Shown here: positions 8,427-17,332 of the stretch, in pieces
How the letters are laid out: each line of letters starts with the position of its first letter
Position numbering within the stretch: the stretch's first letter is position 1
Assembly: GCF_004751985.1 (NCBI RefSeq)
Contig: NZ_CP038492.1
Span: 2,542,001-2,606,000 of the forward strand
Source of the DNA: Rhodophyticola sp. CCM32
GTDB taxonomy: Bacteria; Pseudomonadota; Alphaproteobacteria; Rhodobacterales; Rhodobacteraceae
Length of the DNA stretch: 64,000 nucleotides
Direction of reading: 5' to 3'
Notes under the pieces: model-generated
Databases searched by the model: none
Told to the model about the DNA's origin: nothing
The model's input: only the letters and a program-made list of their open reading frames with translations
Translations under genes and position numbers: made by a program

Positions 8427-9158
8427 ATGGCTGAGACGTCACCCAAACAAAAACCCCCGATTGCCCGATTCCTGCCGCTGATCCTGATCATGGCAGGGGC
8501 CGTGATTGGGTGGTTTCTGCTGCGCGATATCCTGTCGTTTGAAACCCTGCGCGACAATCGTGAGGCGCTGCTTGCGTTTCGGGACATGCATTACCTGGCC
8601 ATGGCTGCGGCCTTCATGGCCATCTATGTGCTGATCGTCGCCTTCTCATTGCCCGGGGCGGCCATAGCAACGCTGACCGGCGGCTTTCTGTTTGGCCTGT
8701 TCCCCGGCGCGCTTTTCATCATCATCTCGGCCACAACGGGCGCGACAATCATCTTCCTGGCCGCCAGATGGGGCCTTGGTGACCGGCTGGTCGCACGTAT
8801 GGATTCGTCCAGCGGGCTGACCAAACGTATCAAGGAAGGGATCGCCGAAAACGAATGGTCAATGTTGTTTCTAATACGTCTGGTTCCGGTGGTGCCGTTT
8901 TTCGTGGCCAACCTGTTGCCCGCTTTGGTTGGTGTACGGTTGGACCGTTATGTCTTGACCACGTTTTTCGGGATCATGCCGGGTTCCATTGTCTATACCT
9001 GGGTCGGGGCTGGCCTGGGCCAGGTGTTCGCCATGGGCGAGACGCCGGACTTGTCGATCATCTTCGAGCCCGCCATTCTTGGCCCGATCCTTGGCCTGTG
9101 CGCGCTGGCCATGCTTCCCATCATTCTGAAGACCATCCGCGGCAGGAAAGGCCTCTAA
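8427..9158 (+). CDS. TVP38/TMEM64 (SNARE-associated, DedA-like) membrane protein
   Basis: A 243-residue polytopic inner-membrane protein with about five hydrophobic segments: LPLILIMAGAVIGWFLL (about 15-35), a helix near 70-90, and the family core GALFIIISATTGATIIFLAARW, then RLVPVVPFFVANLLPALVGV. Start ATG 8427 has a GAAAGG ribosome site. The next gene, a MerA-like flavoprotein, starts 3 nt after the stop. TVP38 and this flavoprotein family are known neighbours and sometimes fusions, so a joint role in membrane redox or metal stress is plausible but not shown. Confidence 0.88.
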   Translation: MAETSPKQKPPIARFLPLILIMAGAVIGWFLLRDILSFETLRDNREALLAFRDMHYLAMAAAFMAIYVLIVAFSLPGAAIATLTGGFLFGLFPGALFIIISATTGATIIFLAARWGLGDRLVARMDSSSGLTKRIKEGIAENEWSMLFLIRLVPVVPFFVANLLPALVGVRLDRYVLTTFFGIMPGSIVYTWVGAGLGQVFAMGETPDLSIIFEPAILGPILGLCALAMLPIILKTIRGRKGL

Positions 9159-9161
9159 CAC

Positions 9162-10574
9162 ATGTCTCGCATCACCACAGATATCTGCATCATCGGTGCC
9201 GGCTCAGGCGGTTTGTCTCTTGCGGCAGGCGCGGCACAGATGGGTGCCAGGGTGGTTCTTCTTGAGGCCGACAAGATGGGCGGCGATTGCCTGAACCATG
9301 GCTGCGTGCCATCCAAGGCCCTGCTGGCCGCCGGTCACAAGGCGCATACCACCTCGGTCAGCGCGTTCGGTGTCGCCGGTCACCCGCCGGAAGCCGATTT
9401 TTCCGCCGCCAAAGACCATGTCCGCACCGTGATCGACACGATTGCACCGATGGACAGCCAGGAACGGTTTGAGGGGTTCGGTGTGCATGTCATCCGCAAA
9501 TTCGGCAAGTTCCTCTCGGAAACCGAGCTGCAGGCGGGGGAGGATATCATCACTGCCCGCCGGTTTGTCATCGCCACCGGGTCGCGGCCCTTTGTGCCGC
9601 CGATCCCCGGTCTGGATACAGTGCCCTATTTCACCAACGAAACGATCTTCGATCTGCGGGACCGGCCCGATCATCTGATTGTCATCGGCGGTGGCCCGAT
9701 CGGCCTGGAAATGGCACAGGCGCATCTGAGACTTGGCTGCAAGGTCACCGTGCTGGAGGGGATGAAAGCCCTTGGCAAGGATGATGCCGAAGCGGCCGCG
9801 ATTGTTCTGGAAAAGCTGACCGCCGAGGGTCTGGAAATCATCGAAGGGGCGCAGGTATCGCAGATCTCCGGGTCCGAAGGTCAGATCAATATCCAGACCG
9901 AGGACGGGCGCAGTTTCGATGGCTCTCACCTGCTGATTGCCGTTGGCCGTAAGGTCAATATCGGCAAGCTTGATCTGGACGCGGGCAATATTGCCCATAG
10001 CGCCGGGGGCATCACGGTCGATGCGGGCTTACGCTCCACCACCAACAAACGCGTCTATGCCGTGGGCGATGCCGCAGGCGGCCTGCAATTCACCCATGTG
10101 GCGGGGTATCACGCGGGCGTTGTCATCCGGCCGATATTGTTGGGTCTGCCTGCCAAAGCCAGAACCGATCATATTCCATGGGCCACCTATACGGACCCGG
10201 AACTGGCCCAGGTCGGCCTGACCGAGGCGCAGGCCCGCGCACAGCATGGCGACAGGGTGGACGTCGCCCGCTTCCCCTATCATGAAAACGACCGGGCGGT
10301 TGCCATCGGGCAGACCACGGGTTTCATCAAGGTGATGGTTGTCAAAGGCAAACCCGTCGGTGCCACCATCGTTGGCGCACAGGCCGGAGATTTGATTCAA
10401 ATCTGGGCAATGGCCATCGCCAATGGCTTGAAAATGAGCGCCGTTGCTGGGATGGTTGCCCCTTATCCAACGCTTGGAGAGATCAACAAACGTGCCGCAG
10501 GGGCCTATTTCTCACCCAGATTGTTTGAAAACCCCTGGGTCAAGCGCATTGTCAGACTGGTTCAGAGATTCTGA
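9162..10574 (+). CDS. FAD-dependent pyridine nucleotide-disulfide oxidoreductase (MerA-like)
   Basis: A 470-residue flavoprotein with an FAD-binding GAGSGG near residue 12, redox-active cysteines C43 and C48 in GGDCLNHGCVPSK, a second nucleotide-binding IGGGPIGLE (about 173), and the FAD motif YAVGDAAGG. The C-terminus reads APYPTLGEINK where lipoamide dehydrogenases have the His-Pro-Thr active site, so histidine is replaced by tyrosine as in mercuric reductase-like members. It lacks both the N-terminal metal-binding domain and the C-terminal vicinal cysteines of true MerA, so mercury reduction is not implied. It is co-transcribed with the TVP38 gene. Confidence 0.88.
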   Translation: MSRITTDICIIGAGSGGLSLAAGAAQMGARVVLLEADKMGGDCLNHGCVPSKALLAAGHKAHTTSVSAFGVAGHPPEADFSAAKDHVRTVIDTIAPMDSQERFEGFGVHVIRKFGKFLSETELQAGEDIITARRFVIATGSRPFVPPIPGLDTVPYFTNETIFDLRDRPDHLIVIGGGPIGLEMAQAHLRLGCKVTVLEGMKALGKDDAEAAAIVLEKLTAEGLEIIEGAQVSQISGSEGQINIQTEDGRSFDGSHLLIAVGRKVNIGKLDLDAGNIAHSAGGITVDAGLRSTTNKRVYAVGDAAGGLQFTHVAGYHAGVVIRPILLGLPAKARTDHIPWATYTDPELAQVGLTEAQARAQHGDRVDVARFPYHENDRAVAIGQTTGFIKVMVVKGKPVGATIVGAQAGDLIQIWAMAIANGLKMSAVAGMVAPYPTLGEINKRAAGAYFSPRLFENPWVKRIVRLVQRF

Positions 10575-10602
10575 ATTTTGAAACATAGGAAATGAACGAC
10601 AC

Positions 10603-11985
10603 GTGAACTCCCTCTCCGGCCGATTTCTGATCCTGACGGTCATCTTCGTGATGATTGCAGAGATCCTGATTTTTGTGCCCTCCATCGCGCGGTTCCGTGA
10701 AGATTACCTGCTGAACCGGCTGGAACGGGCGCAGATCGCATCGCTGGCGCTGCTGGCAACCGATGGGATGATCGAGGATGATCTGGAAGATGAACTGCTG
10801 GAGAATGCCGAGGTTCTGAACGTCGTGCTGCGTCGTGATCAGGTGCGTCAGTTGATCCTGTCCACGGATCATATCCCACCCGTGGCGTACAGTTTTGACC
10901 TGCGCGACGCCCCCGCCTGGCAGTTGATCCGTGATGCGATGGTACGCATCAGCACCCCCGAAAACCAGACAATCCGCGTGATCGGCGAACCGGTGCGCGA
11001 GGCGGGTTTGCTGATCGAAGTCACTATGTATACCGAACCGTTGCGCGATGCGCTGATCGACTATGGCCTGCGTATCCTGTGGCTGTCGCTGGTGATTTCA
11101 GTGGTGACGGCAGCACTGTTGTTCCTGTCGGTGCGCAAGTTTCTGGTGGTGCCGATCAAACGGGTGGTTTCCCATATGATGTCATATGCCGAGGCCCCGG
11201 AAGACGCCCGCCGGATCATCAAGCCCGCCGCAGGCGTGACCGAATTACACGACGCGGAAACCGCCCTGCAATCGCTGCAAACCCAACTGACCGGCGCGCT
11301 GCGGCAACGCGAGCGGCTGGCACAACTGGGCGAGGCCGTGGCCAAGATCAGCCATGATCTGCGCAATATCCTGACTGTCGCGACCCTGATGGCCGACAGG
11401 TTGGAAACCATCGACGACCCGACCGTGAAACGCACCACCCCCAAGCTGGTCGCATCGCTTAGCCGGGCGGTGAACCTTTGCGAGGGCACGCTGGCCTTTG
11501 GCCGCGCCGAAGAACCGCCACCCGCGCTTGCCCGGGTGGATCTGCACGAACTGATCCATGATATGGTCGAAAATGAACGTCTGGCCGTGACCGATGACCA
11601 GGTCGAGATCATCGCCGATGTGCCCCCGGGCACCATTGCGCGCGCGGATTCCGAACAACTTTACCGCGTCCTGGGAAATCTGGTGCGCAATGCACGCCAG
11701 GTGATCGTCTCTACCGGGCAAGCCGGGCAGGTCTGCGTCAGCGCCGCAGAAGATGCCGATGGCTGGTGGATCAAAGTGCGGGACACCGGCCCGGGCCTGC
11801 CGCAGAAAGCGCTGGACCACCTGTTCCAGCCCTTCCATGGCGGTGCACGGGCCGGGGGTACAGGCCTGGGTCTGGCCATCGCCGCCGAGCTGATCCGCGG
11901 CCATGGCGGCAAGCTGGAACTGGAAGATACAGGCCCCGACGGCACCTGTTTTCGTATCCACCTGCCCGCCACCGGCGTGGTCTGA
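10603..11985 (+). CDS. Orphan membrane sensor histidine kinase
   Basis: A 460-residue protein with two membrane helices (about 8-28 and 155-178) flanking a periplasmic sensor, a HAMP-like linker, an H-box with H251 (KISHDLRN), an N-box (GNLVRNARQ), G1 (DTGPGLP) and G2 (GGTGLGLA). The start is GTG 10603; an ATG 12 nt earlier runs straight into a stop, so it cannot be used. No response regulator gene is adjacent, so its partner lies elsewhere. It follows the MerA-like gene by 28 nt and may be read through from it. tRNA-Arg begins 47 nt downstream. Confidence 0.88.
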   Translation: MNSLSGRFLILTVIFVMIAEILIFVPSIARFREDYLLNRLERAQIASLALLATDGMIEDDLEDELLENAEVLNVVLRRDQVRQLILSTDHIPPVAYSFDLRDAPAWQLIRDAMVRISTPENQTIRVIGEPVREAGLLIEVTMYTEPLRDALIDYGLRILWLSLVISVVTAALLFLSVRKFLVVPIKRVVSHMMSYAEAPEDARRIIKPAAGVTELHDAETALQSLQTQLTGALRQRERLAQLGEAVAKISHDLRNILTVATLMADRLETIDDPTVKRTTPKLVASLSRAVNLCEGTLAFGRAEEPPPALARVDLHELIHDMVENERLAVTDDQVEIIADVPPGTIARADSEQLYRVLGNLVRNARQVIVSTGQAGQVCVSAAEDADGWWIKVRDTGPGLPQKALDHLFQPFHGGARAGGTGLGLAIAAELIRGHGGKLELEDTGPDGTCFRIHLPATGVV

Positions 11986-12032
11986 ATTGCCCCTTGCACT
12001 GCCCCCGGCAGAGCGGTAAACCCCGGCCTCAC

Positions 12033-12109
12033 GCGCTGGTAGCTCAGCTGGATAGAGTACTTGACTACGAATCAAGGGGTCGGGGGTTCGAATCCTCCCC
12101 AGCGCGCCA
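12033..12109 (+). tRNA. tRNA-Arg (anticodon ACG)
   Basis: A 77-nt cloverleaf: acceptor GCGCTGG pairs with CCAGCGC, D-arm GCTC-AGCTGGATA-GAGT, anticodon stem CTTGA with loop CTACGAA, variable loop, T-arm GGGGGTTCGAATCCTCCC, and an encoded CCA. The ACG wobble base would be edited to inosine to read CGU, CGC and CGA. Its 3' end is the junction to the mosaic island, a typical integration target. Confidence 0.96.
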
Positions 12110-12784
12110 TCTTACTTTCTGTGAAGCGACACATAGTTTTTCCTATTGCGCCAAACTCTTACCTATTTTGACGCTCTGCGCCTCCCATCCATAGGCCCGC
12201 TTGTTTCGTTTGATCCCGTTTCCCAACCGGAAAATCGGGGGCGATTTGGAGGTCAGACGGCGAAGCCGCCTGCTCCTGCAAATCTGCCACGTGGCGAACG
12301 CGGAGGGGGGCGAGACAGGACAAATCGACAAGGTTGGTGCGGCCCGCAGGCGACGCCGAGGACACGGCCTTGTTTATTTGTCTTGTCCGAGGGGGGAGGC
12401 TGCGCCTCCACCCTAACGGCGAAGGGCGTTTGGCTTGTCCAAATCCCCTGAGCCCGCTGCTTGTAACTTGAGATCGGCCCGACAGAATCTGTCGGGAGGG
12501 CGGAAAGTGTGCATTCGCCGCGATACGGCGAAGAATTTGCGAATCCGCCAAAGCAGACCTTCAAAAATCGAGATTCCGGTTAGCCCTCTTCTGTGGCATT
12601 TCTTCAGGGAAGCCGACCTTCGCTGCGTACTTTATGCCTGCCTCCTATCTTCCAAGACGCGGGCATTGTTGCTTGCAAATCCACAGTGGTGCCTGGCTGC
12701 ATTTTGAAGTAGTTGATTGGGGAAAGCTTGCGCCGTCGTAAAAAACAGCGCTAACCCGCAACACTAGTGATTCTGCAGCCATTA
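12110..12784. other. Island entry region without recognised genes
   Basis: A 675-base stretch between the tRNA and the methylase. It contains short hairpins (GGAGGCTGCGCCTCC near 12398; CCGACAGA-A-TCTGTCGG at 12479-12495) and blocks rich in GGCGAAGCC-like inverted repeats. No integrase gene and no repeated tRNA 3' end were recognised. Composition shifts from GC-rich near 12300 to AT-richer past 12530. Confidence 0.6.
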
Positions 12785-14068
12785 ATGTTTGATTTCGCAG
12801 CAAAAAATTGCAGTAGACCTATTTTTATTGATCTTTTCGCTGGAGCGGGCGGACTTTCTGAAGGTTTTGTTCGTGCTGGCTTCGATCCTGTCGCTCATGT
12901 TGAAGCTGATCCTGGTGCAGCCTACACCCTACGCACTAGAGAGGCGTTCCATCTCTTGAGAGTTCGCGGCAATCTCTCCGCCTACGATGCTTATCTATCG
13001 GGTCAACTTAAAAGAAGCGAACTTTATTCGCTGGCGTTTCCGTCCGGTTCAAATTCAGTCATCAACGACACTATCGGGAGGGAAAGTCTAGCAAAGATCT
13101 TTGAACGGCTAGACGCTCGGATTGGTGCAAGGAGGTTAGATCTAATTGTCGGAGGGCCACCATGCCAAGCATATTCACTGGTCGGACGAGCGCGTTCTGA
13201 GCAAAAAATGATCGGCGATCAACGGAATTACTTGTTTGTCTACTATGCTGAATTTTTGAGACGGTATCGACCAAAGTTCTTCATCTTTGAAAACGTTGTT
13301 GGATTGCTGACCGCACATGAAATCGACGGTACACGGTACTTCGATATGATGTTGCCGCTTTTCAAGGAGCTTGGATATTCAATCGAGCATAAAATCATCG
13401 CCGCCGACGAGCACGGGATTCCTCAGAAGCGAAAAAGAGTGATTCTCGTTGGAAGAAGAGGACGAAAAGGCGGCTTCTTTCCTGAGCTTGAGAAAGTCTC
13501 TGCTGACTTCTTAGTCAAGGATGCAATCGGCGACTTGCCATCATTGCATGCAGGGAAAGGGAAACCTTCTATCATATCCCTGAAGAAACCTCCCAGCCGC
13601 TGGTTGGCGGAATCAGGCTTACTCGCAAAAGGCGGAGGTACGACCTGGCACGTTGCGCGCCCACACAATTCGAGAGACCTAAGAATTTTCAAGAAAGTAG
13701 TTAACAAATGGAACAAAAACGGGAAAAGGCTGAGTTACAACGACCTGCCTGAGAGTCTGAAGACTCACAATAACCGAAGCTCGTTTCTTGATCGTTTTAA
13801 GGTCGTTGCGGCAGACTTGCCAGCGTCACACACTGTGGTTGCCCACATTTCAAAGGATGGAAACTACTACATCCATCCAGACAATGCGCAAAACAGATCA
13901 CTGACACCTAGAGAGGCGGCAAGGCTGCAAACCTTTCCCGACGACTTCTATTTCGAGAGTGTAAGTGGCGAACCAAGCCGAACTTCGGCATTCATGCAAA
14001 TTGGAAATGCCGTGCCTGTGCTGTTAGCTGAAAAAATTGCACGGAAACTTGTGGAGAGCTGGTCATGA
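12785..14068 (+). CDS. DNA (cytosine-5) methyltransferase
   Basis: A 427-residue C5-methylase that transfers a methyl group from S-adenosylmethionine to cytosine in a specific site. Motif I is FIDLFAGAGGLSEGF, motif IV is GGPPCQAYS with catalytic C127, motif VI is FIFENVVGL, motif VIII is QKRKRVILVGRR, motif IX is RSLTPREAARLQ, and motif X is QIGNAVP. About 50 extra residues lie between motifs II/III and IV. ATG 12785 is preferred to an upstream GTG (12767). The stop overlaps the next start (ATGA). A linked Vsr gene at 17333 fits Dcm-type methylation repair, but no restriction endonuclease is visible. Codon use is AT-richer than the core genes, so it was probably acquired. Confidence 0.93.
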   Translation: MFDFAAKNCSRPIFIDLFAGAGGLSEGFVRAGFDPVAHVEADPGAAYTLRTREAFHLLRVRGNLSAYDAYLSGQLKRSELYSLAFPSGSNSVINDTIGRESLAKIFERLDARIGARRLDLIVGGPPCQAYSLVGRARSEQKMIGDQRNYLFVYYAEFLRRYRPKFFIFENVVGLLTAHEIDGTRYFDMMLPLFKELGYSIEHKIIAADEHGIPQKRKRVILVGRRGRKGGFFPELEKVSADFLVKDAIGDLPSLHAGKGKPSIISLKKPPSRWLAESGLLAKGGGTTWHVARPHNSRDLRIFKKVVNKWNKNGKRLSYNDLPESLKTHNNRSSFLDRFKVVAADLPASHTVVAHISKDGNYYIHPDNAQNRSLTPREAARLQTFPDDFYFESVSGEPSRTSAFMQIGNAVPVLLAEKIARKLVESWS

Positions 14069-16230
14069 ATGAAGACAGTGTATTCTCTATTCGACCTGCA
14101 GGGCGTCACATCTTAACTATCGGTCGTGATCTTATTCAGGACCCTTATGCTGCCGTTGTTGAACTGGTTAAGAACGCCTTCGACGCGGATTCGGAATTCG
14201 TCGAGGTCGAGTTTAAGGCGGACACCGAGGCGCAGGAATACAGAATCATCATTTCGGATGGCGGCCACGGAATGTCGAGGTCAGATGTTGTGGAAAGGTG
14301 GATGGTCCCATCTACCGACGACAAGCTGAAGCGAAAGATCAGCCCCAGCGGCCGAGTTCTCCAGGGTAGAAAAGGAGTCGGTCGGTTCGCAGCTTCAATA
14401 TTGGGTGACGATCTGCTTTTGGAAACCACCACTGAGAAAGGCGAGACGACCTCTGTATTTGTGGAATGGGCCACCTTTGAAGACGCGAGCTATCTGGACC
14501 AGGTGGAATTGCTAATTGATACTGAGAAGTCCAACTCCAAACCCGGTACAGTACTTACGATTAAGGGTAGTAGTGCCGGGTTGGAAGAATGGAACGATGC
14601 TCAGTTTCGCCGTCTGATGTATGAGTTGCGAAAGCTGACGCCTCCAACGGCAGCTGTATCTGGCGTGGATCTGAAACAAGAGAAATTTGATATCAGATTG
14701 AAAATTTCTGGTTTCGAAGGTGTTCAAGATACAGAAGAAACTATCGAGTCATTCCCGATTCTAGAATTCTATGACTACATGATTTCTGGTTATGTGGACG
14801 AAAACGGTATTGGTGAACTCATCTATTCCACGCAAAAAATCGAAAATGCCAGCGAGGAAAGGTTTTCAGTTGATTTTTCGGGCTTTTTTGAGAGCCCATG
14901 TGGGGCCCTTCACTTCGATATACGGGTTTATGATCGAGATAAGAACGACATCGATCAGATCATTCGAAGAGGGCTAAAAGATAAAGACGGCAACTACCTG
15001 GGCAACCTGGCCGCTCGGCAACTACTCAATTTCAATAACGGTATCGGTGTTTATAGAAACGGTTTTCGAATTCGACCGTTGGGTGATGCACAGTTCGACT
15101 GGCTAAGGCTAAACCAGAAGAGGGTCCAAAACCCCTCAAGGAAAATTGGGGGCAACCAAGTCATTGGATTTGTGCACATTGAGTCCGAAGAGAGGTCGGG
15201 GCTAGTGGAGAAAAGTGCCCGGGACGGCCTTAAAGAAAACGCCGCCTACGAGCGGTTGATCGACGTAACTACCAAAGTCATTGAAGAGCTGGAAACCCGA
15301 AGGTTTGCCCTTCGGAGATCACTTGATCTAGGCAAGCCAAAGTCCCGTGTGGAAAAGCAAATTCAGCAGTTGTTCTCAGACGACCACATTCGCGCAGACG
15401 TGGTTAAGAGGCTCGAGCTCGCGGGCATAGGTGAGGGTGTTACCAAAGAAATATCTGACATCCTCGCAAGAGACATGGCGGCGAAGAACAAGGCGGCTGA
15501 GAGTATAAGGCAAACGGTTGCAGTCTATCAGGGTCAGGCTACTCTTGGGAAAATTGTGAACGTTGTCCTGCATGAAGGACGGCGGCCACTTAACTTTTTT
15601 AAGAACCAAGTTCCCAACCTTGAGTATTGGGCAGGCATATTTAGCGATAATCCAACGCCGGAAAATCTAGAGCAGGTTCTGCCAATCGCAAAAGAGCTCG
15701 GACACAACGCAGAGGTGTTTACCCAGCTGTTTGAAAGACTTGACCCGCTGGCGGCAGGCAAGCGAGCGGAAGCTCGTCCATTCAATATGTCGGAAGTTCT
15801 GAACGGCTCTCTGCAAGTGTTCAAGAACTCTTTGGCTGAACTCGGAGTTGATGCTGACGTTGTAGGGCCGGTTGATTTTGAGCTATTGGGTTGGAAACAG
15901 GACTTCTACGCGATTTTCACCAATTTGATCGATAACAGCGTCTACTGGTTTTCGGAAAAAGGTACGAAGGTTCCATCGATCACGATCCGTTTTGAGATTT
16001 CTGAGAGCTCACTCATTTTCATTGACTATCGAGATAATGGTCCAGGGATTGACAAGTCCCTCATCGAGTCAGAGGTGATTTTCGACCCCGAATTTTCAAC
16101 CAAACGAGATGGTACTGGTTTGGGGCTTGCGATTGCGGGCGAAGCGGCGTCGAGAAATGGCCTTGAGTTGAATGTTTTGGAGTCCGATCAAGGTGCGTAT
16201 TTTAGACTGCAACCCGAAAACGGAGAGTAG
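14065..16230 (+). CDS. Double-GHKL ATPase / histidine kinase-like protein
   Basis: A 721-residue cytosolic protein with two ATP-binding GHKL domains. The N-terminal one is Hsp90/MORC-like: E33...N37 (AVVELVKNAFDAD), D65 in SDGGHG, and the lid QGRKGVGRFA. The middle (about 150-440) is of unknown type. A helical segment then contains VVLHEGRRPLNFF with H503, resembling a histidine kinase H-box. The C-terminal one is kinase-like: N624 (TNLIDNSVYW), D657 in DNGPG, and G2 at 683-687 (GTGLGLA). It is coupled to the methylase (ATGA) and 2 nt before a receiver-domain gene, so phosphotransfer from H503 to that protein is a reasonable inference. Related GHKL ATPases occur beside restriction-modification genes. 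Confidence 0.8.
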   Translation: MNEDSVFSIRPAGRHILTIGRDLIQDPYAAVVELVKNAFDADSEFVEVEFKADTEAQEYRIIISDGGHGMSRSDVVERWMVPSTDDKLKRKISPSGRVLQGRKGVGRFAASILGDDLLLETTTEKGETTSVFVEWATFEDASYLDQVELLIDTEKSNSKPGTVLTIKGSSAGLEEWNDAQFRRLMYELRKLTPPTAAVSGVDLKQEKFDIRLKISGFEGVQDTEETIESFPILEFYDYMISGYVDENGIGELIYSTQKIENASEERFSVDFSGFFESPCGALHFDIRVYDRDKNDIDQIIRRGLKDKDGNYLGNLAARQLLNFNNGIGVYRNGFRIRPLGDAQFDWLRLNQKRVQNPSRKIGGNQVIGFVHIESEERSGLVEKSARDGLKENAAYERLIDVTTKVIEELETRRFALRRSLDLGKPKSRVEKQIQQLFSDDHIRADVVKRLELAGIGEGVTKEISDILARDMAAKNKAAESIRQTVAVYQGQATLGKIVNVVLHEGRRPLNFFKNQVPNLEYWAGIFSDNPTPENLEQVLPIAKELGHNAEVFTQLFERLDPLAAGKRAEARPFNMSEVLNGSLQVFKNSLAELGVDADVVGPVDFELLGWKQDFYAIFTNLIDNSVYWFSEKGTKVPSITIRFEISESSLIFIDYRDNGPGIDKSLIESEVIFDPEFSTKRDGTGLGLAIAGEAASRNGLELNVLESDQGAYFRLQPENGE

Positions 16231-16232
16231 AT

Positions 16233-17261
16233 TTGACCATTAAGCTGTTGTTGGTGGAAGATGATGAAGGCGACCGTCAAGGCTTCGTGCAAAGTGTTGC
16301 TCGTTTCAACCACGAGAACGGAACCGAATTTGAGGTCGTTCCTTTTGGCACATTGAGCGAAACTCTGAATGCTTTGGATAGCAGTTTTGACTGCGCTGTT
16401 ATTGATATGAAGCTTGGAGATGCAGGCGGCGAAGGCAATGAGGTTCTTAAGGCATTGGGCGAGGCGAATGTCCGAATGCCAATTGTAATCTTGACCGGCA
16501 CACCCGGCGAAGCCAATGACGCATTTGTTCATATTGAGGTGCTGAAGAAGGGCGAAGCAGATCATCTCGCGATCCTTGAGGACTTTCGTCAGGTGCATGC
16601 CTCGGGGCTGACTAGGGTAATGGGCGGGCGTGGGCTGCTTGAGCAGTCGCTTAGCCAGGTGTTCAAGTCCAATCTCCTAAGCCAGAAGGAGACTTGGAAG
16701 AGGTATGGCCAACAAGATCCCGAAAAGTCCGAAAAGGCGTTGATGCGCCACGTCATGAATCATCTGATACAGTTAGTCGATCTTGATGAAGAAAGCTGCG
16801 TTCCGGAAGAGTTCTACATTTTTCCTCCCATAGGAGACTCAAAGAGAACCGGCACAGTCCTGAAAACCAAGGAAGGCGGATCGTATTTTGCGGTGATGAA
16901 TCCGCTTTGCGATTTAACGGTCCGACCAAATGGAGAATTTAAGGCACGGCATATCTCATTCTGCAAGATTTCATCTCTTGATGAATGCGCAGCACACGAG
17001 GCCAAGAGCAAGGAAAATGTCAGGAAGGAGTTGGAGAAAAACAAGCGGAACTGCTATCATTTCCTACCAGGTACAGCCTTCTTTCAAGGAGGCTTCATGG
17101 ATTTTGAATCTTTGATGTCTGTGGGGAAAGAAGAAGTTCAAGATCTGTTCGAAGAGCCGCTTCTTCAAATATCGCCTGTGTTTATGAAGGACGTCGTATC
17201 GCGGTTTTCTTCGTTCTATGGCAGACAAGGGCAGCCCACCCTCACCGTTGCCGAAGAGTGA
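16233..17261 (+). CDS. Receiver-domain protein with uncharacterised C-terminal effector
   Basis: 342 residues. Residues 1-125 form a response-regulator receiver: acidic pocket E9-D10-D11, phospho-acceptor D58 (AVIDMKLGD), T in VILTGTPGE, and a K in VLKKGE. Residues about 140-330 match no domain I know; they contain FPPIGDSKRTGTVLKT, SYFAVMNPLCDLT and ARHISFCKI. There is no recognisable HTH, so the effector may act on proteins or on nuclease activity rather than transcription. Start is TTG 16233, two bases after the kinase-like gene stop and preceded by CGGAGAG, so translation is coupled. Confidence 0.75.
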   Translation: MTIKLLLVEDDEGDRQGFVQSVARFNHENGTEFEVVPFGTLSETLNALDSSFDCAVIDMKLGDAGGEGNEVLKALGEANVRMPIVILTGTPGEANDAFVHIEVLKKGEADHLAILEDFRQVHASGLTRVMGGRGLLEQSLSQVFKSNLLSQKETWKRYGQQDPEKSEKALMRHVMNHLIQLVDLDEESCVPEEFYIFPPIGDSKRTGTVLKTKEGGSYFAVMNPLCDLTVRPNGEFKARHISFCKISSLDECAAHEAKSKENVRKELEKNKRNCYHFLPGTAFFQGGFMDFESLMSVGKEEVQDLFEEPLLQISPVFMKDVVSRFSSFYGRQGQPTLTVAEE

Positions 17262-17332
17262 TCTTAAAAGAGGTTGGCTGCTCGGTAGAGGTTTACGAAG
17301 TAGAACCTGGAAAATGACGAAGGCGATAGCCA

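Noticed and set aside
12146..12766. Several 60-130 codon ORFs in the island entry region
   Set aside because: They contain repeated Arg/Ser/Pro/Gly runs driven by GC-rich hairpins, lack ribosome sites and have no recognisable domains.
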